DNA of 64,000 bases from Actinotalea sp. Marseille-Q4924 (lineage in GTDB: Bacteria > Actinomycetota > Actinomycetes > Actinomycetales > Cellulomonadaceae). The translations under genes and the position numbers were made by a program. The notes under the pieces are model-generated. The model saw nothing but the letters and a program-made list of their open reading frames with translations, was not told the DNA's origin and searched no databases. This document shows positions 1-7,687 of the stretch, one piece after another (positions within the stretch are counted from its first letter, which is position 1; the number at the start of each line of letters is the position of its first letter). The stretch spans positions 434,001 to 498,000 of the forward strand of contig NZ_CAKAKB010000001.1 in assembly GCF_916618755.1 (NCBI RefSeq), in the 5' to 3' direction.

Positions 1-410
1 TCGACCGCCCGGTGCGCGCGTACGTGGGTGACCTGACGTTCCTGCACGACGTCGGCGGGCTGCTCGTCGGCCCGCTCGAGCGGGAGCCGGACCTGCAGGT
101 CGTCGTCGCGAACGACGACGGCGGCTCGATCTTCGCGACGCTCGAGCACGGCGAGCCCGAGCGGGCGGACGTGTTCGAGCGGGTCTTCGGCACACCCCAC
201 GGCGCCGACCTCGGTGCGCTGTGCGCCGGCTACGGGGTGGCGCACGAACGCGTGACGGACCCGGACGCGCTCGCGGCGGCGCTCGGCCGACCGGTCCGGG
301 GCCGCAGCGTCGTGGAGGTCGCGGTCGACCGCTCCGGGCGGCGCGCGCACGCGGCCGCCGTCGGGGCTGCCGTGGCGGCTGCCGTCCGAGCCGTGGTCAG
401 CGGGCCCTGA
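1..410 (+). CDS. menD: MenD C-terminal fragment (SEPHCHC synthase), cut by window edge
   Basis: This is the 3' end of the thiamine-diphosphate enzyme 2-succinyl-5-enolpyruvyl-6-hydroxy-3-cyclohexene-1-carboxylate synthase, which acts on isochorismate and 2-oxoglutarate in menaquinone synthesis. The frame is open from the left edge, and the visible product is about 135 residues. It starts inside the C-terminal ThDP-binding domain, where the MenD signature GDLTFLHD is followed by a VVVANDDGG segment of the cofactor site. The GTG at position 12 is only an internal valine. MenF, which makes its substrate, lies 3 kb downstream on the other strand. The family call is secure; the N-terminal half is outside the window. 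Confidence 0.88.
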   Translation, partial: DRPVRAYVGDLTFLHDVGGLLVGPLEREPDLQVVVANDDGGSIFATLEHGEPERADVFERVFGTPHGADLGALCAGYGVAHERVTDPDALAAALGRPVRGRSVVEVAVDRSGRRAHAAAVGAAVAAAVRAVVSGP

Positions 411-453
411 GCCCAGGCCGCCCGCACCTCGCCCGCGTCCCGCCCGTGGCGAC

Positions 454-486
454 GCTCCCAGGGTGCTCCCAGGTCGTACCCAGCGC
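454..486 (+). promoter_or_regulatory. Three 11-bp direct repeats upstream of the HtrA protease gene
   Basis: Three tandem 11-bp units lie at 454-464, 465-475 and 476-486. The first two share GCTCCCAGG and the third is the weaker GTACCCAG. Helical-turn direct repeats of this kind are typical binding sites for OmpR-type response regulators, and a CTCnCAGG-like half-site resembles boxes reported for envelope-stress regulators of the MprA type. The repeat ends about 50 bases before the protease start. The binding protein is inferred, not seen. Confidence 0.45.
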
Positions 487-537
487 CGCCCGAGGTCCGG
501 GGGTTTCACTCGTCACCGACGCCGACGAGGAGGACCC

Positions 538-1911
538 ATGAGCAACCCGTGGCAGTACCCCGGACCCCAGCCGCACCCGTTCGACCAGCGGCACCCGGCC
601 CAGCAGCACCAGCAGGGGCACCCGGCTCCGCAGCACCCGGCGCCGCAGCATCACCAGCAGACGCGCCCGGCCCACCACTACCCCCAGCCGGCGCCCGTCG
701 CGGTCGCCCCGGCCGGCGCCGCGCGGACGCCGTGGATCCCGCTGGTCGGCACGGCGACGGCCGCGGCGGTCGCCGCGAGCCTGCTCACCGCGGGCGCGAC
801 CGGCGCGTTCGACGCCGAGCCGGCGGCCACCGGCGCGGTCGCCGAGGAAGCGCCCGCGTCGCGCACCGTCCCTGCGACCCTGCCCGGCGAGCAGCCGGAC
901 TGGCAGGCCGTCGCGGACGACGTGCGCGCGAGCGTCGTCGCCATCCAGGTGCGGACCGCGCAGGGTGGTGGCCAGGGCTCCGGCGTCGTCATCGACGCCG
1001 AGGGCCGCATCCTCACCAACCACCACGTCGTGGGTGAGGCCGTCGAGGGCGGGCTGCAGGTCGGCCTCGCCGACGGCCGCGTCCTCGAGGCGACGCTCGT
1101 GGGCACGGACCCCACCCGCGACGTCGCGGTCATCCAGCTGGTCGACACGCCGGAGGACCTCCAGCCGGCGGAGCTCGGCGACTCGGAGGCGGTCGAGGTC
1201 GGTGCCCCGGTCATGGCCGTCGGCAACCCCCTCGGGCTGGACAGCACCGTCACGACCGGCATCGTCTCGGCGCTGGACCGCCCGGTGACGACCGGCGACG
1301 GCGGGGGCACCGTCGTCACCAACGCCATCCAGATCGACGCCGCCATCAACCCCGGCAACTCCGGTGGCCCGCTGTTCGACGCGCAGGGCCGGGTCATCGG
1401 CATCAACTCCTCGATCGCCAGCATGCCGACCGGCAACGGCGGCTCCGCCGGGTCGATCGGCCTGGGCTTCGCCATCCCCTCGACGCTCGCCGAGCGGGTC
1501 GCGGCGGAGCTGGTCGAGGACGGCACCGCCTCGCACGCCTTCCTGGGCGTCTCCCTGAGCGACGGCACGGCCGAGACCGACGGCGAGGTGCGCCGGGGCG
1601 CCGTGATCGAGGAGGTCACCGACGGCACGCCGGCCGCCCAGGCCGGGCTGCGGGCCGGCGACGTGGTCGTCGCGATCGACGGTGACCCGGTCCGCGGGGC
1701 CGAGTCGCTGACGGCCTTCGTCCGCGAGCGTGCCGTCGGCGAGGACGTCTCGCTGACCGTCGCGCGCGACGGCAGCACCTCCGCCGTGGACGTCACCCTG
1801 GTGGAGCGGCCCGACCTCCGCGCCCAGGAGGCACCGCAGCAGGCGCCGCAGCAGGCGCCTCGGGGGTTCGACCCCGGCGACCTGCCCCCGGGCCTCTTCG
1901 GACAGGGCTGA
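538..1911 (+). CDS. HtrA/DegP-type membrane-anchored serine protease with PDZ domain
   Basis: A 457-residue S1C (HtrA) protease for envelope protein quality control. The order is a Pro/Gln/His-rich cytoplasmic N terminus (about 1-60), one transmembrane helix (about 63-85), a trypsin-like domain and a C-terminal PDZ domain (about 355-440). The catalytic triad is visible as His163 in TNHHVV, Asp195 in TRDVAV and Ser275 in GNSGGP. The start at 538 is chosen because a GAGGAGGA ribosome site lies just upstream; an in-frame GTG/TTG extension to 463 has no such site. The architecture matches actinobacterial PepD/HtrA proteins, usually under envelope-stress control; direct repeats sit in its promoter region. 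Confidence 0.92.
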   Translation: MSNPWQYPGPQPHPFDQRHPAQQHQQGHPAPQHPAPQHHQQTRPAHHYPQPAPVAVAPAGAARTPWIPLVGTATAAAVAASLLTAGATGAFDAEPAATGAVAEEAPASRTVPATLPGEQPDWQAVADDVRASVVAIQVRTAQGGGQGSGVVIDAEGRILTNHHVVGEAVEGGLQVGLADGRVLEATLVGTDPTRDVAVIQLVDTPEDLQPAELGDSEAVEVGAPVMAVGNPLGLDSTVTTGIVSALDRPVTTGDGGGTVVTNAIQIDAAINPGNSGGPLFDAQGRVIGINSSIASMPTGNGGSAGSIGLGFAIPSTLAERVAAELVEDGTASHAFLGVSLSDGTAETDGEVRRGAVIEEVTDGTPAAQAGLRAGDVVVAIDGDPVRGAESLTAFVRERAVGEDVSLTVARDGSTSAVDVTLVERPDLRAQEAPQQAPQQAPRGFDPGDLPPGLFGQG

Positions 1912-1954
1912 GCGCCGCCACGGCAGCGGCTCGACGCTGACGCCCTCGTCCCAC

Positions 1955-1994
1955 GCACCCGGCCCGGCGGCTCCCCCTCCGTCGGGCCGGGCTC
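1955..1994. terminator. Hairpin between convergent genes
   Basis: A 9-bp perfect stem (CCCGGCCCG at 1958-1966 against CGGGCCGGG at 1983-1991) closes a 16-base loop, without an obvious T tract. It sits between the HtrA gene and the convergent PAS/ATPase gene and could serve both strands. Confidence 0.55.
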
Positions 1995-2024
1995 CGTCCG
2001 CGGTCAGCCAGCGGCCCTGAGCCG

Positions 2025-3212
2025 TCAGGCGGGGGTGCCCTCGTCGGCCCAGAAGGCGGCGGCCGCGGCGCCGTCGTCGCGGGTGTGGGCCCCGGCCGCG
2101 TCCGTCGCGCGGCCGTCGTCGGCCGCGGCGCGCGGCTGGGGCGCCTCGATCTCGCACCACACGCGCTTGCCGCCCGACTCGGTCGGCTCGCTGCCCCACG
2201 CCGCGGACAGCAGCTCCACGAGCGCCAGGCCGCGGCCTCCGACGGTGCCCGGCCGCCCGATCACGGGCACGACGCTGCTCGCGTCCCAGACCTCCACGCG
2301 CACCGCGCCGCCGGGGACGTGGGAGACCTGCAGGACGAGGTCCGTGCCGGCATGCAGGGCGGCGTTGGTGACGAGCTCGGAGACGACGAGCAGGACCGGG
2401 TCGGCGGGCCGCTCGGGGACGTGCCGGGTCAGCCCGTCCCGGGCGTGGGCACGTGCTGTCGCGGCCGCTCCCGGCGTCGGCTCCAGGCGCAGGCACATCG
2501 CCGACGTCTCGTCGTCGGGCTCGACGCCGGGGGCGGCCGCGTCGAGCCCTTCCCGACTGAGGTCGCGGGAGGCCGTCCGGACGGCGACCGGTGTGCCGTC
2601 CGCACCCCGCACGGGCTCGATGACCGTCCGGAACACCCGGGGACCGGCGACCGTGGGGACCTCGTGCTCCAGCACGTGGGTCACGCCGGTCGTCAGGACC
2701 GCCCGGTGGTGCCCGTCCCACAGGTCGGCCATGTGGTACGGGTAGCCCATCTCCCGGTTCGTCCGCCCGATGGCCTGCTCGCGCGTGAGCCCCATGACGC
2801 GCAGCACCCCGTCGTCGGCCTCGATGCAGCGGAGGTCCGTGTCGAAGACGGCGACGAGGTCCCCGTCGTCGCTCCCCGACGCAGCCGGGGCGCCGGGGGT
2901 CACGACGAGCCTCACGAGCTCGCGCCCGTCGTCCACCACCGGTTCGGCGGCGGCGTGCAGGACGAGCTCCTTCGCCGTCGTCAGCGTCACCTGCTTGCGG
3001 CTGGAGGTGAGCTCCGCCAGGTCGCACAGGCGCGCGAGCCGCTCGGCCACGAACCGGTCGTCGAGCAGACCGCCGACGACGCTGCCGAGGAGCCGGTCCG
3101 CGGGGCGGCCGACCATCTGGGACCAGGCCTCGTCCACCGCGACGGCGGTCCAGGTGCCGTGGACGTCCTCGAGCAGGACGGTGGGTCGCGTGCGGGAGGC
3201 GGATCCGCTCAT
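2025..3212 (-). CDS. PAS-domain protein with RsbW-like ATPase (anti-sigma type) domain
   Basis: A 395-residue soluble regulator. Two PAS-like regions (about 10-100 and 110-225) precede a HATPase_c_2 domain (about 240-365). The N-box SELVTNAALHAG and the GGRGLALVELL segment of the ATP lid are clear. No phospho-accepting His domain, SpoIIE phosphatase domain or transmembrane segment is visible, so it looks like a sensor-coupled RsbW/SpoIIAB-type kinase rather than a histidine kinase. The ATG at 3212 is preferred because GAGGAGGT lies 5 bases before it; a GTG at 3218 overlaps that site. No anti-anti-sigma or sigma partner is next door, so its target is unknown. Confidence 0.8.
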   Translation of the reverse strand: MSGSASRTRPTVLLEDVHGTWTAVAVDEAWSQMVGRPADRLLGSVVGGLLDDRFVAERLARLCDLAELTSSRKQVTLTTAKELVLHAAAEPVVDDGRELVRLVVTPGAPAASGSDDGDLVAVFDTDLRCIEADDGVLRVMGLTREQAIGRTNREMGYPYHMADLWDGHHRAVLTTGVTHVLEHEVPTVAGPRVFRTVIEPVRGADGTPVAVRTASRDLSREGLDAAAPGVEPDDETSAMCLRLEPTPGAAATARAHARDGLTRHVPERPADPVLLVVSELVTNAALHAGTDLVLQVSHVPGGAVRVEVWDASSVVPVIGRPGTVGGRGLALVELLSAAWGSEPTESGGKRVWCEIEAPQPRAAADDGRATDAAGAHTRDDGAAAAAFWADEGTPA

Positions 3213-3371
3213 CGCCACCTCCTCGCGTCGGGGGGGCCAGAGGTCGCCCGCGTGCGAGGGTACGCGCGGTCGATCGCATCCGCACGGCGACGTCGTGTCT
3301 CGTCCGCACCATGATCGACCGGCCCGCCGGCGGGGAAGGTCAGGCGCGCCGGGCGCCTGTGGATCAGCCGG

Positions 3372-4721
3372 TCAGGCGCGCAGCGCGGACCGCATCGGCT
3401 CCAGCTTGGCCTCCGACTCGGCCAGCTCGGAGGCCGCGTCGGAGGCCGCGACGATCCCGCAGCCGGCGAACAGGCGCAGGCGGTTCGGGTCGGCGGGGTC
3501 GAGCTCGGCCGACCGCAGGGCGATGCCCCATTCCCCGTCGCCGTCGGCGCCCATCCAGCCGACGGGCCCGGCGTACCGGGCGCGGTCCATCCCCTCGACC
3601 GCCGCGATGAGCGCGCACGCCGCCTCGGTCGGCGTCCCGGCGACGGCCGCCGTCGGGTGCAGCGCCGCCGCCAGGCCCAGGCTGGTGGGGTGCGGCGCGG
3701 TCCCGTGCTGCCCGTGCTGACCCGTGTGCCCGTCGCCCTCCGCACGGAGCACCCCGGTGACGTCGGTCGCCAGGTGCAGCACGTTGGGCAGGTGCAGGAC
3801 GAACGGCGTCTCGGGGACGTTGGTCGAGGAGCAGAACGGCTCGAGCGCGCGCGTGAGGGACTCGACGGCGTACTCGTGCTCCTCGAGGTCCTTGGAGGAG
3901 TGCGCGAGGATCGCCGCGCGCGCCATGTCCGCGGCGTCGTCGCCGGTCCGCCGGATGGTCCCGGCCAGCACCCGCGAGGTGACGAGGCCCTTCTCGCTGC
4001 GCAGGAGCAGCTCGGGCGTCGCGCCCAGCAGCCCGTCCACCGCGAAGGTCCAGCACGAGGCGTAGTCGGCCGCGAGCCGCGCGAGGACCCACCGCGGGTC
4101 CAGCGGCGCCTCCGTGCGGGCGACGACGTCGCGCGCGAGGACGACCTTCTCCAGCCTGCCGGCCCGGATCGCCGCGACGGCGGTCCGCACCGCGTCCTGC
4201 CACCCGTCGGCCGAGCGTGCGCCGTCCTCGAACGTGACGGTCCCCGGTGCGGCCGGGGGAGCCGTGGGCCGCAGGACCGGCGCGGCGCTCACCGCACCGA
4301 CGTCGAGGGTGGTGACCCACGCCGTGCCGCCGCGCCGCCCGACGACGACGCGGGGCACCACGAGCACGCCGCCGGCGGGCGAGCCCGCGGCGAAGGCGAA
4401 GGAGCCGAACGCGACCGGACCGGAGCCGGGGACGCCGACCTCGTCGCGGACGACCGCCGTCGCCATGAGCGTGCGCCACGCGTCCTCCGCGGCGGCGAAG
4501 CGGTCGGTGCCCTCGGTCTCGACCCGCAGCAGCTCGCCCCACGCGACGACGCCGTCGCCGCGGCGCACCCATGCCAGCCCGCCGTCGTCGGGGAGCAGGT
4601 CGAGCAGGTCCTCCGGCAGCGTCCCGGGGTCCACGGCGGCCGTGCGGGACACGAGGGGACCCGCGACCGCGCGCCGCAGCGGCGACAGCGGCCGCGCGTC
4701 CGGGGCCGGGACGGTGCTCAC
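3372..4721 (-). CDS. menF: Isochorismate synthase (menaquinone-specific)
   Basis: Converts chorismate to isochorismate, the first committed step of classical menaquinone synthesis. The 449-residue protein has the chorismate-binding fold, with the C-terminal signature GCGIVAASDAASELAESEAK of the family and a central segment around AGTIRRTGDD. The menD end, menG and a menJ-type gene nearby argue for MenF over a siderophore-linked EntC. The start is placed at GTG 4721: a TAGTCT -10 element lies only 8 bases before it, which fits a leaderless message. It is divergent from menG across 174 bases that carry an 18-bp repeat array. Confidence 0.9.
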   Translation of the reverse strand: MSTVPAPDARPLSPLRRAVAGPLVSRTAAVDPGTLPEDLLDLLPDDGGLAWVRRGDGVVAWGELLRVETEGTDRFAAAEDAWRTLMATAVVRDEVGVPGSGPVAFGSFAFAAGSPAGGVLVVPRVVVGRRGGTAWVTTLDVGAVSAAPVLRPTAPPAAPGTVTFEDGARSADGWQDAVRTAVAAIRAGRLEKVVLARDVVARTEAPLDPRWVLARLAADYASCWTFAVDGLLGATPELLLRSEKGLVTSRVLAGTIRRTGDDAADMARAAILAHSSKDLEEHEYAVESLTRALEPFCSSTNVPETPFVLHLPNVLHLATDVTGVLRAEGDGHTGQHGQHGTAPHPTSLGLAAALHPTAAVAGTPTEAACALIAAVEGMDRARYAGPVGWMGADGDGEWGIALRSAELDPADPNRLRLFAGCGIVAASDAASELAESEAKLEPMRSALRA

Positions 4722-4729
4722 GACCGTCA

Positions 4730-4735
4730 AGACTA
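4730..4735 (-). promoter_or_regulatory. -10 element of menF, leaderless arrangement
   Basis: On the minus strand TAGTCT is followed after 8 bases by the GTG start of menF. Transcription would begin at or within a few bases of the start codon, and no ribosome site is present. Confidence 0.45.
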
Positions 4736-4820
4736 GGCCGTGCGCCCTGAGAGGGCGCTCGCGGGACGGCCGAGCGGCTGGCGCGCGAGGGAGACGTGCA
4801 CCACACCACCGCGGACCTGC

Positions 4821-4892
4821 GCACCTGAGACACCAGCCGCACCTGAGACCCCGGCCGGACCTGATAGACGGGCCGCACCTGAGACACTGGCC
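4821..4892. repeat. Four tandem 18-bp repeats between menF and menG
   Basis: Exact 18-bp period: units begin at 4821, 4839, 4857 and 4875. Units 1, 2 and 4 share GCACCTGAGAC and end in GCC; unit 3 is diverged (GGACCTGATAGACGGGCC). The array ends 3 bases before the menG ATG, so it occupies the whole leader of menG and the upstream region of menF. Confidence 0.85.
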
Positions 4893-4895
4893 GCC

Positions 4896-5591
4896 ATGCG
4901 CGCCAGCCTGGACAAGCGTCCCCACGAGGTCGCGGCCATGTTCGACGGGATCGCCCGCCGGTACGACCTCACGAACGACGTCATCTCGCTCGGGCAGGAC
5001 CGGCGGTGGCGTGCGGCGACGATCCGCGCCGTCGACGCCCGGCTCGGGGACCGCGTGCTGGACCTCGCGGCGGGCACCGGCACGTCGAGCGAGCCGTTCG
5101 CCGCCGCGGGCGTCCGCGTCGTGCCCTGCGACTTCTCCGTCGGGATGCTGACCGTCGGCAAGCGGCGCCGTCCGGACCTGCCCTTCACCGCGGGCGACGC
5201 GACGCGCCTGCCCTTCGCCGACGCGTCGTTCGACGCCGTGACCATCTCCTTCGGGCTGCGCAACGTCGTGGACACGGCCGCGGCCCTGCGGGAGATGCTC
5301 CGCGTCACGCGCCCCGGCGGGCGGCTCGTCGTGACGGAGTTCTCCACACCGACGTGGGCCCCGTTCCGCACGCTGTACCTGGAGTACCTGGTTCGCGCGC
5401 TGCCGCCGCTGGCCCGCGCGGTCTCGCGCGAGCCCGACGCGTACGTGTACCTCGCGGACTCGATCCGGGCGTGGCCCGACCAGGCGGGACTGGGCCGGCT
5501 GGTCCGCGACGCCGGCTGGGGCGACGTCGCGTACCGCGACCTCAGCGGTGGGATCGTGGCGATGCACCGGGCCACGCGCCCCCTCGCCTGA
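4896..5591 (+). CDS. menG: Demethylmenaquinone methyltransferase (UbiE/MenG family)
   Basis: S-adenosylmethionine-dependent C-methylation of demethylmenaquinone, the last ring step of menaquinone synthesis. The 231-residue protein has the UbiE N-terminal signature [16 protein letters not shown], the SAM motif [11 protein letters not shown] (about 50-59), and the second family signature near SFGLRNV and [12 protein letters not shown]. The ATG at 4896 gives the family's usual length. An in-frame GTG at 4740 would add 52 residues encoded largely by the 18-bp array and would nearly touch menF, so I reject it. The next gene, a menaquinone-chain reductase, is on the same strand 168 bases on. Confidence 0.93.
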   Translation: MRASLDKRPHEVAAMFDGIARRYDLTNDVISLGQDRRWRAATIRAVDARLGDRVLDLAAGTGTSSEPFAAAGVRVVPCDFSVGMLTVGKRRRPDLPFTAGDATRLPFADASFDAVTISFGLRNVVDTAAALREMLRVTRPGGRLVVTEFSTPTWAPFRTLYLEYLVRALPPLARAVSREPDAYVYLADSIRAWPDQAGLGRLVRDAGWGDVAYRDLSGGIVAMHRATRPLA

Positions 5592-5708
5592 GCGGTCCGG
5601 GCGGCGCCCCAGCGGGTGCTTGTGCGTGCCGGGTGAGCGCCCGGTGAGCGCCGCGTGGGTGCTGGGCGGGCGCTGAGCCGGGATGCCGGAGGCCGCCGTG
5701 GCGGTGTC

Positions 5709-5714
5709 TAGACT
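5709..5714 (+). promoter_or_regulatory. -10 element upstream of the menJ-like gene
   Basis: TAGACT matches the TAnnnT core and would place the transcript start near 5721, about 8 bases before the Rex-like operator. No convincing -35 hexamer is visible. Confidence 0.4.
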
Positions 5715-5728
5715 GGGCGGACCCCAGT

Positions 5729-5746
5729 TCGTGAACGTCTTCACAA
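5729..5746. promoter_or_regulatory. Rex (redox sensor) operator-like palindrome
   Basis: TCGTGAACGTCTTCACAA is a near-perfect dyad with TTCACAA exact on one side and TCGTGAA (one mismatch) on the other, separated by 4 bases. The known Rex consensus is TTGTGAA-N4-TTCACAA. It sits just downstream of a -10 element and 13 bases before the menJ-like start, a position where a bound repressor would block transcription. Rex senses NADH/NAD+ and controls respiratory genes in actinobacteria, which fits the downstream nuo operon. Confidence 0.65.
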
Positions 5747-5759
5747 GAACGGACCAGGC

Positions 5760-7061
5760 GTGGTGCCACCCCTGCGCGACTCGTACGACGCCGACGTCAT
5801 CGTCGTCGGCGCCGGCCCCGCCGGCTCGACCGCCGCCTACTACCTGGCGGTCGCGGGGCTGGACGTCCTCGTCCTCGAGAAGACCGCGTTCCCGCGCGAG
5901 AAGGTCTGCGGTGACGGCTTCACGCCACGCTCGGTCCGCGAGCTCGTCGCCATGGGCGTCGAGATGCGCGAGGAGGACGGCTGGATCCGCAACCGGGGCC
6001 TGCGCGTCTACGGCGGCGGGCACCGCCTCGAGCTGCCGTGGCCGGACCTGGACGCCTTCCCCGACTACGGCGTCAGCCGGGCGCGCAAGGACTTCGACGA
6101 CACCCTGGCCCGCCACGCCCGCAAGGCCGGCGCCCGGATCCTCGAGCAGCGCTCCGTGACCGGGCCGGTCGTCGACGAGCGCACCGGACGCGTCGTCGGC
6201 GTCGTCGCCCGCCCGGTGGACGAGGCGGGCCGCAAGGCCGGGGACGAGGAGACCTACCGGGCGCCCGTCGTCATCGCGGCCGACGGCGTCTCCAGCCGCT
6301 TCGCCCTGGCGCTCGGGCTGGAGAAGGACCAGCGCCGCCCCATGGGCGTCGCGGCGCGCACGTACTTCGCGACCCCGAACAGCCACGACGACTGGATGGA
6401 GTCCCACCTCGAGCTGTGGGACGGCGAGCCGAACCGGTCGAACCTGCTGCCCGGCTACGGGTGGATCTTCGGCCTCGGTGACGGGACCGCCAACGTCGGC
6501 CTCGGGACGGTGAGCTCCACGGCGTCGACGGCGAAGGTCGACTACAAGGAGCTCCTGCGCCGCTGGATCGCCAACGCCCCGGAGGTCTGGGGGTTCGACG
6601 CCGACGCGCCCCTCGGCCCCGTGCGCAGCGCGGCGCTGCCGATGGCGTTCAACCGCAAGCCCCACTACTCACGCGGGGTCCTGCTCGTCGGCGACTCCGG
6701 CGGCATGGTCAACCCGTTCAACGGCGAGGGCATCGCCTATGCGATGCAGGCCGCCCGCACCGCCGCCGAGGTCGTGGCGCAGGCCCGGTCGCGTCGCACG
6801 GACGCGGCCCGCGAGGCGACGCTGGCCACCTACCCCCGGGCGATGGCCGAGCAGCTCGGCGGCTACTACACGCTGGGCCGGGTCTTCGTGAAGATCATCG
6901 AGGACCCCCGGACGATGCGGCTCCTCACCCGCTACGGCCTGCCGCGCCCCGCACTCATGCGCTTCACGCTCAAGCTCCTCGCGGACGTTTACGAGCCCCG
7001 CGGCGGCGACGTGTCGGACCGCGTGATCAGCGCGCTGTCGAGAATTGCACCGGCGGCATGA
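5760..7061 (+). CDS. menJ: Geranylgeranyl-reductase family flavoprotein, likely menaquinone reductase
   Basis: A 433-residue FAD-dependent reductase. It has the N-terminal dinucleotide motif VVGAGPAGSTAAYYLA (about 14-29), the family EKTAFPREKVCGDGFTPR segment, and the second FAD motif GDSGGMVNPFNGEGIAYA. In mycobacteria the homologue MenJ saturates a double bond of the menaquinone side chain; archaeal relatives reduce geranylgeranyl lipids. Position directly after menG and before nuo supports a menaquinone role. The start is GTG 5760 (or GTG 5763); the ribosome site is poor. The leader carries a Rex-like operator. Confidence 0.85.
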   Translation: MVPPLRDSYDADVIVVGAGPAGSTAAYYLAVAGLDVLVLEKTAFPREKVCGDGFTPRSVRELVAMGVEMREEDGWIRNRGLRVYGGGHRLELPWPDLDAFPDYGVSRARKDFDDTLARHARKAGARILEQRSVTGPVVDERTGRVVGVVARPVDEAGRKAGDEETYRAPVVIAADGVSSRFALALGLEKDQRRPMGVAARTYFATPNSHDDWMESHLELWDGEPNRSNLLPGYGWIFGLGDGTANVGLGTVSSTASTAKVDYKELLRRWIANAPEVWGFDADAPLGPVRSAALPMAFNRKPHYSRGVLLVGDSGGMVNPFNGEGIAYAMQAARTAAEVVAQARSRRTDAAREATLATYPRAMAEQLGGYYTLGRVFVKIIEDPRTMRLLTRYGLPRPALMRFTLKLLADVYEPRGGDVSDRVISALSRIAPAA

Positions 7062-7089
7062 CGCGACCACACTCTGTCGAGGCCGCGGC

Positions 7090-7113
7090 GCCGTGCACGG
7101 TCCACCGTGCGGC
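7090..7113. terminator. Hairpin between the menJ-like gene and nuoA
   Basis: GCACGG pairs with CCGTGC around a 4-base loop, extended by GCC/GGC across a 2-base bulge. It lies 28 bases after the menJ-like stop and just before a -10 element for nuoA. It may partly separate the two transcripts; there is no T tract. Confidence 0.35.
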
Positions 7114-7119
7114 GGGCGG

Positions 7120-7125
7120 TAGGTT
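7120..7125 (+). promoter_or_regulatory. Possible -10 element for nuoA
   Basis: TAGGTT lies 66 bases before the nuoA ATG, after the menJ-nuoA hairpin. No clear -35 is visible. A half-site TTCACG follows about 15 bases on but lacks a partner. Confidence 0.35.
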
Positions 7126-7191
7126 GGCCGGACACCTCGTTCACGGTCCCGCGACGCTGCGCCGGAACGGCTTGCACCACTGGAGGGCTCG

Positions 7192-7554
7192 ATGAGCAAC
7201 CCGTACGTCCCGATCCTGGTCCTCATGGGCATCGGTGCCGTGCTCGCCCTCGGCGGCGTCGGCGCGAGCTGGGTCCTGGGGCCGCGGCGGTACAACCGGG
7301 CCAAGCTCGAGGCGTACGAGTGCGGCATCGACCCCACCCCGCACGCCGTCGGCGGCGGCCGGTTCCCGATCAAGTACTACCTCGTGGCGATGACGTTCAT
7401 CGTCTTCGACATCGAGGTCGTCTTCATGTACCCGTGGGCGGTGTCCTTCGGGATGCTCGGCCTCTTCGGCGTCGTCGCCATGCTGACGTTCCTCGCCCTC
7501 ATCACCGTGCCCTTCGTCTACGAGTGGCGCCGCGGTGGCCTGGACTGGGACTGA
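7192..7554 (+). CDS. nuoA: NADH-quinone oxidoreductase subunit A
   Basis: Small membrane subunit of complex I, 120 residues with three transmembrane helices, packed at the junction of the membrane and peripheral arms near the quinone site. The conserved loop YECGIDPTPHA and the following IKYYLVAMTFIVFDIE helix with its acidic residues are present. GGAGGG precedes the ATG by 4 bases. It is the first of fourteen nuo genes and is separated from nuoB by 133 bases containing a hairpin, the largest gap in the operon. Confidence 0.96.
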   Translation: MSNPYVPILVLMGIGAVLALGGVGASWVLGPRRYNRAKLEAYECGIDPTPHAVGGGRFPIKYYLVAMTFIVFDIEVVFMYPWAVSFGMLGLFGVVAMLTFLALITVPFVYEWRRGGLDWD

Positions 7555-7568
7555 ACACGCGGACGAGC

Positions 7569-7591
7569 GGGACCGGCGGTGCGCCCGTCCC
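7569..7591. terminator. Hairpin between nuoA and nuoB
   Basis: GGGACCGGCG pairs with CGCCCGTCCC (9 of 10 positions) around a GTG loop, 14 bases after the nuoA stop. Without a T tract it could be an attenuator or an mRNA-processing barrier rather than a full stop. Confidence 0.35.
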
Positions 7592-7687
7592 CCGTCGCGC
7601 TGGTCGGAGCAACGAGGCAGGACGCGGTGACCACGGCATGACCGGCAGCGATCACCGACCATCGAGTGCAAGGAAGGAGGGGCCGCC

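Noticed and set aside
397-3312. Long minus-strand frame across the HtrA gene
   Set aside because: Low-complexity Arg/Gly-rich translation, antisense to the protease and out of frame with the PAS/ATPase gene.
4740-4895. 52-residue N-terminal extension of MenG encoded by the 18-bp array (APETPA-like units)
   Set aside because: MenG/UbiE proteins start close to the FDGIA motif as the ATG at 4896 gives, the extension nearly reaches menF, and all frames are open there because stops are rare.
7134-7150. Second Rex site before nuoA (GTTCACGG)
   Set aside because: Only one half-site is present; the opposite arm does not match TTGTGAA-type sequence.
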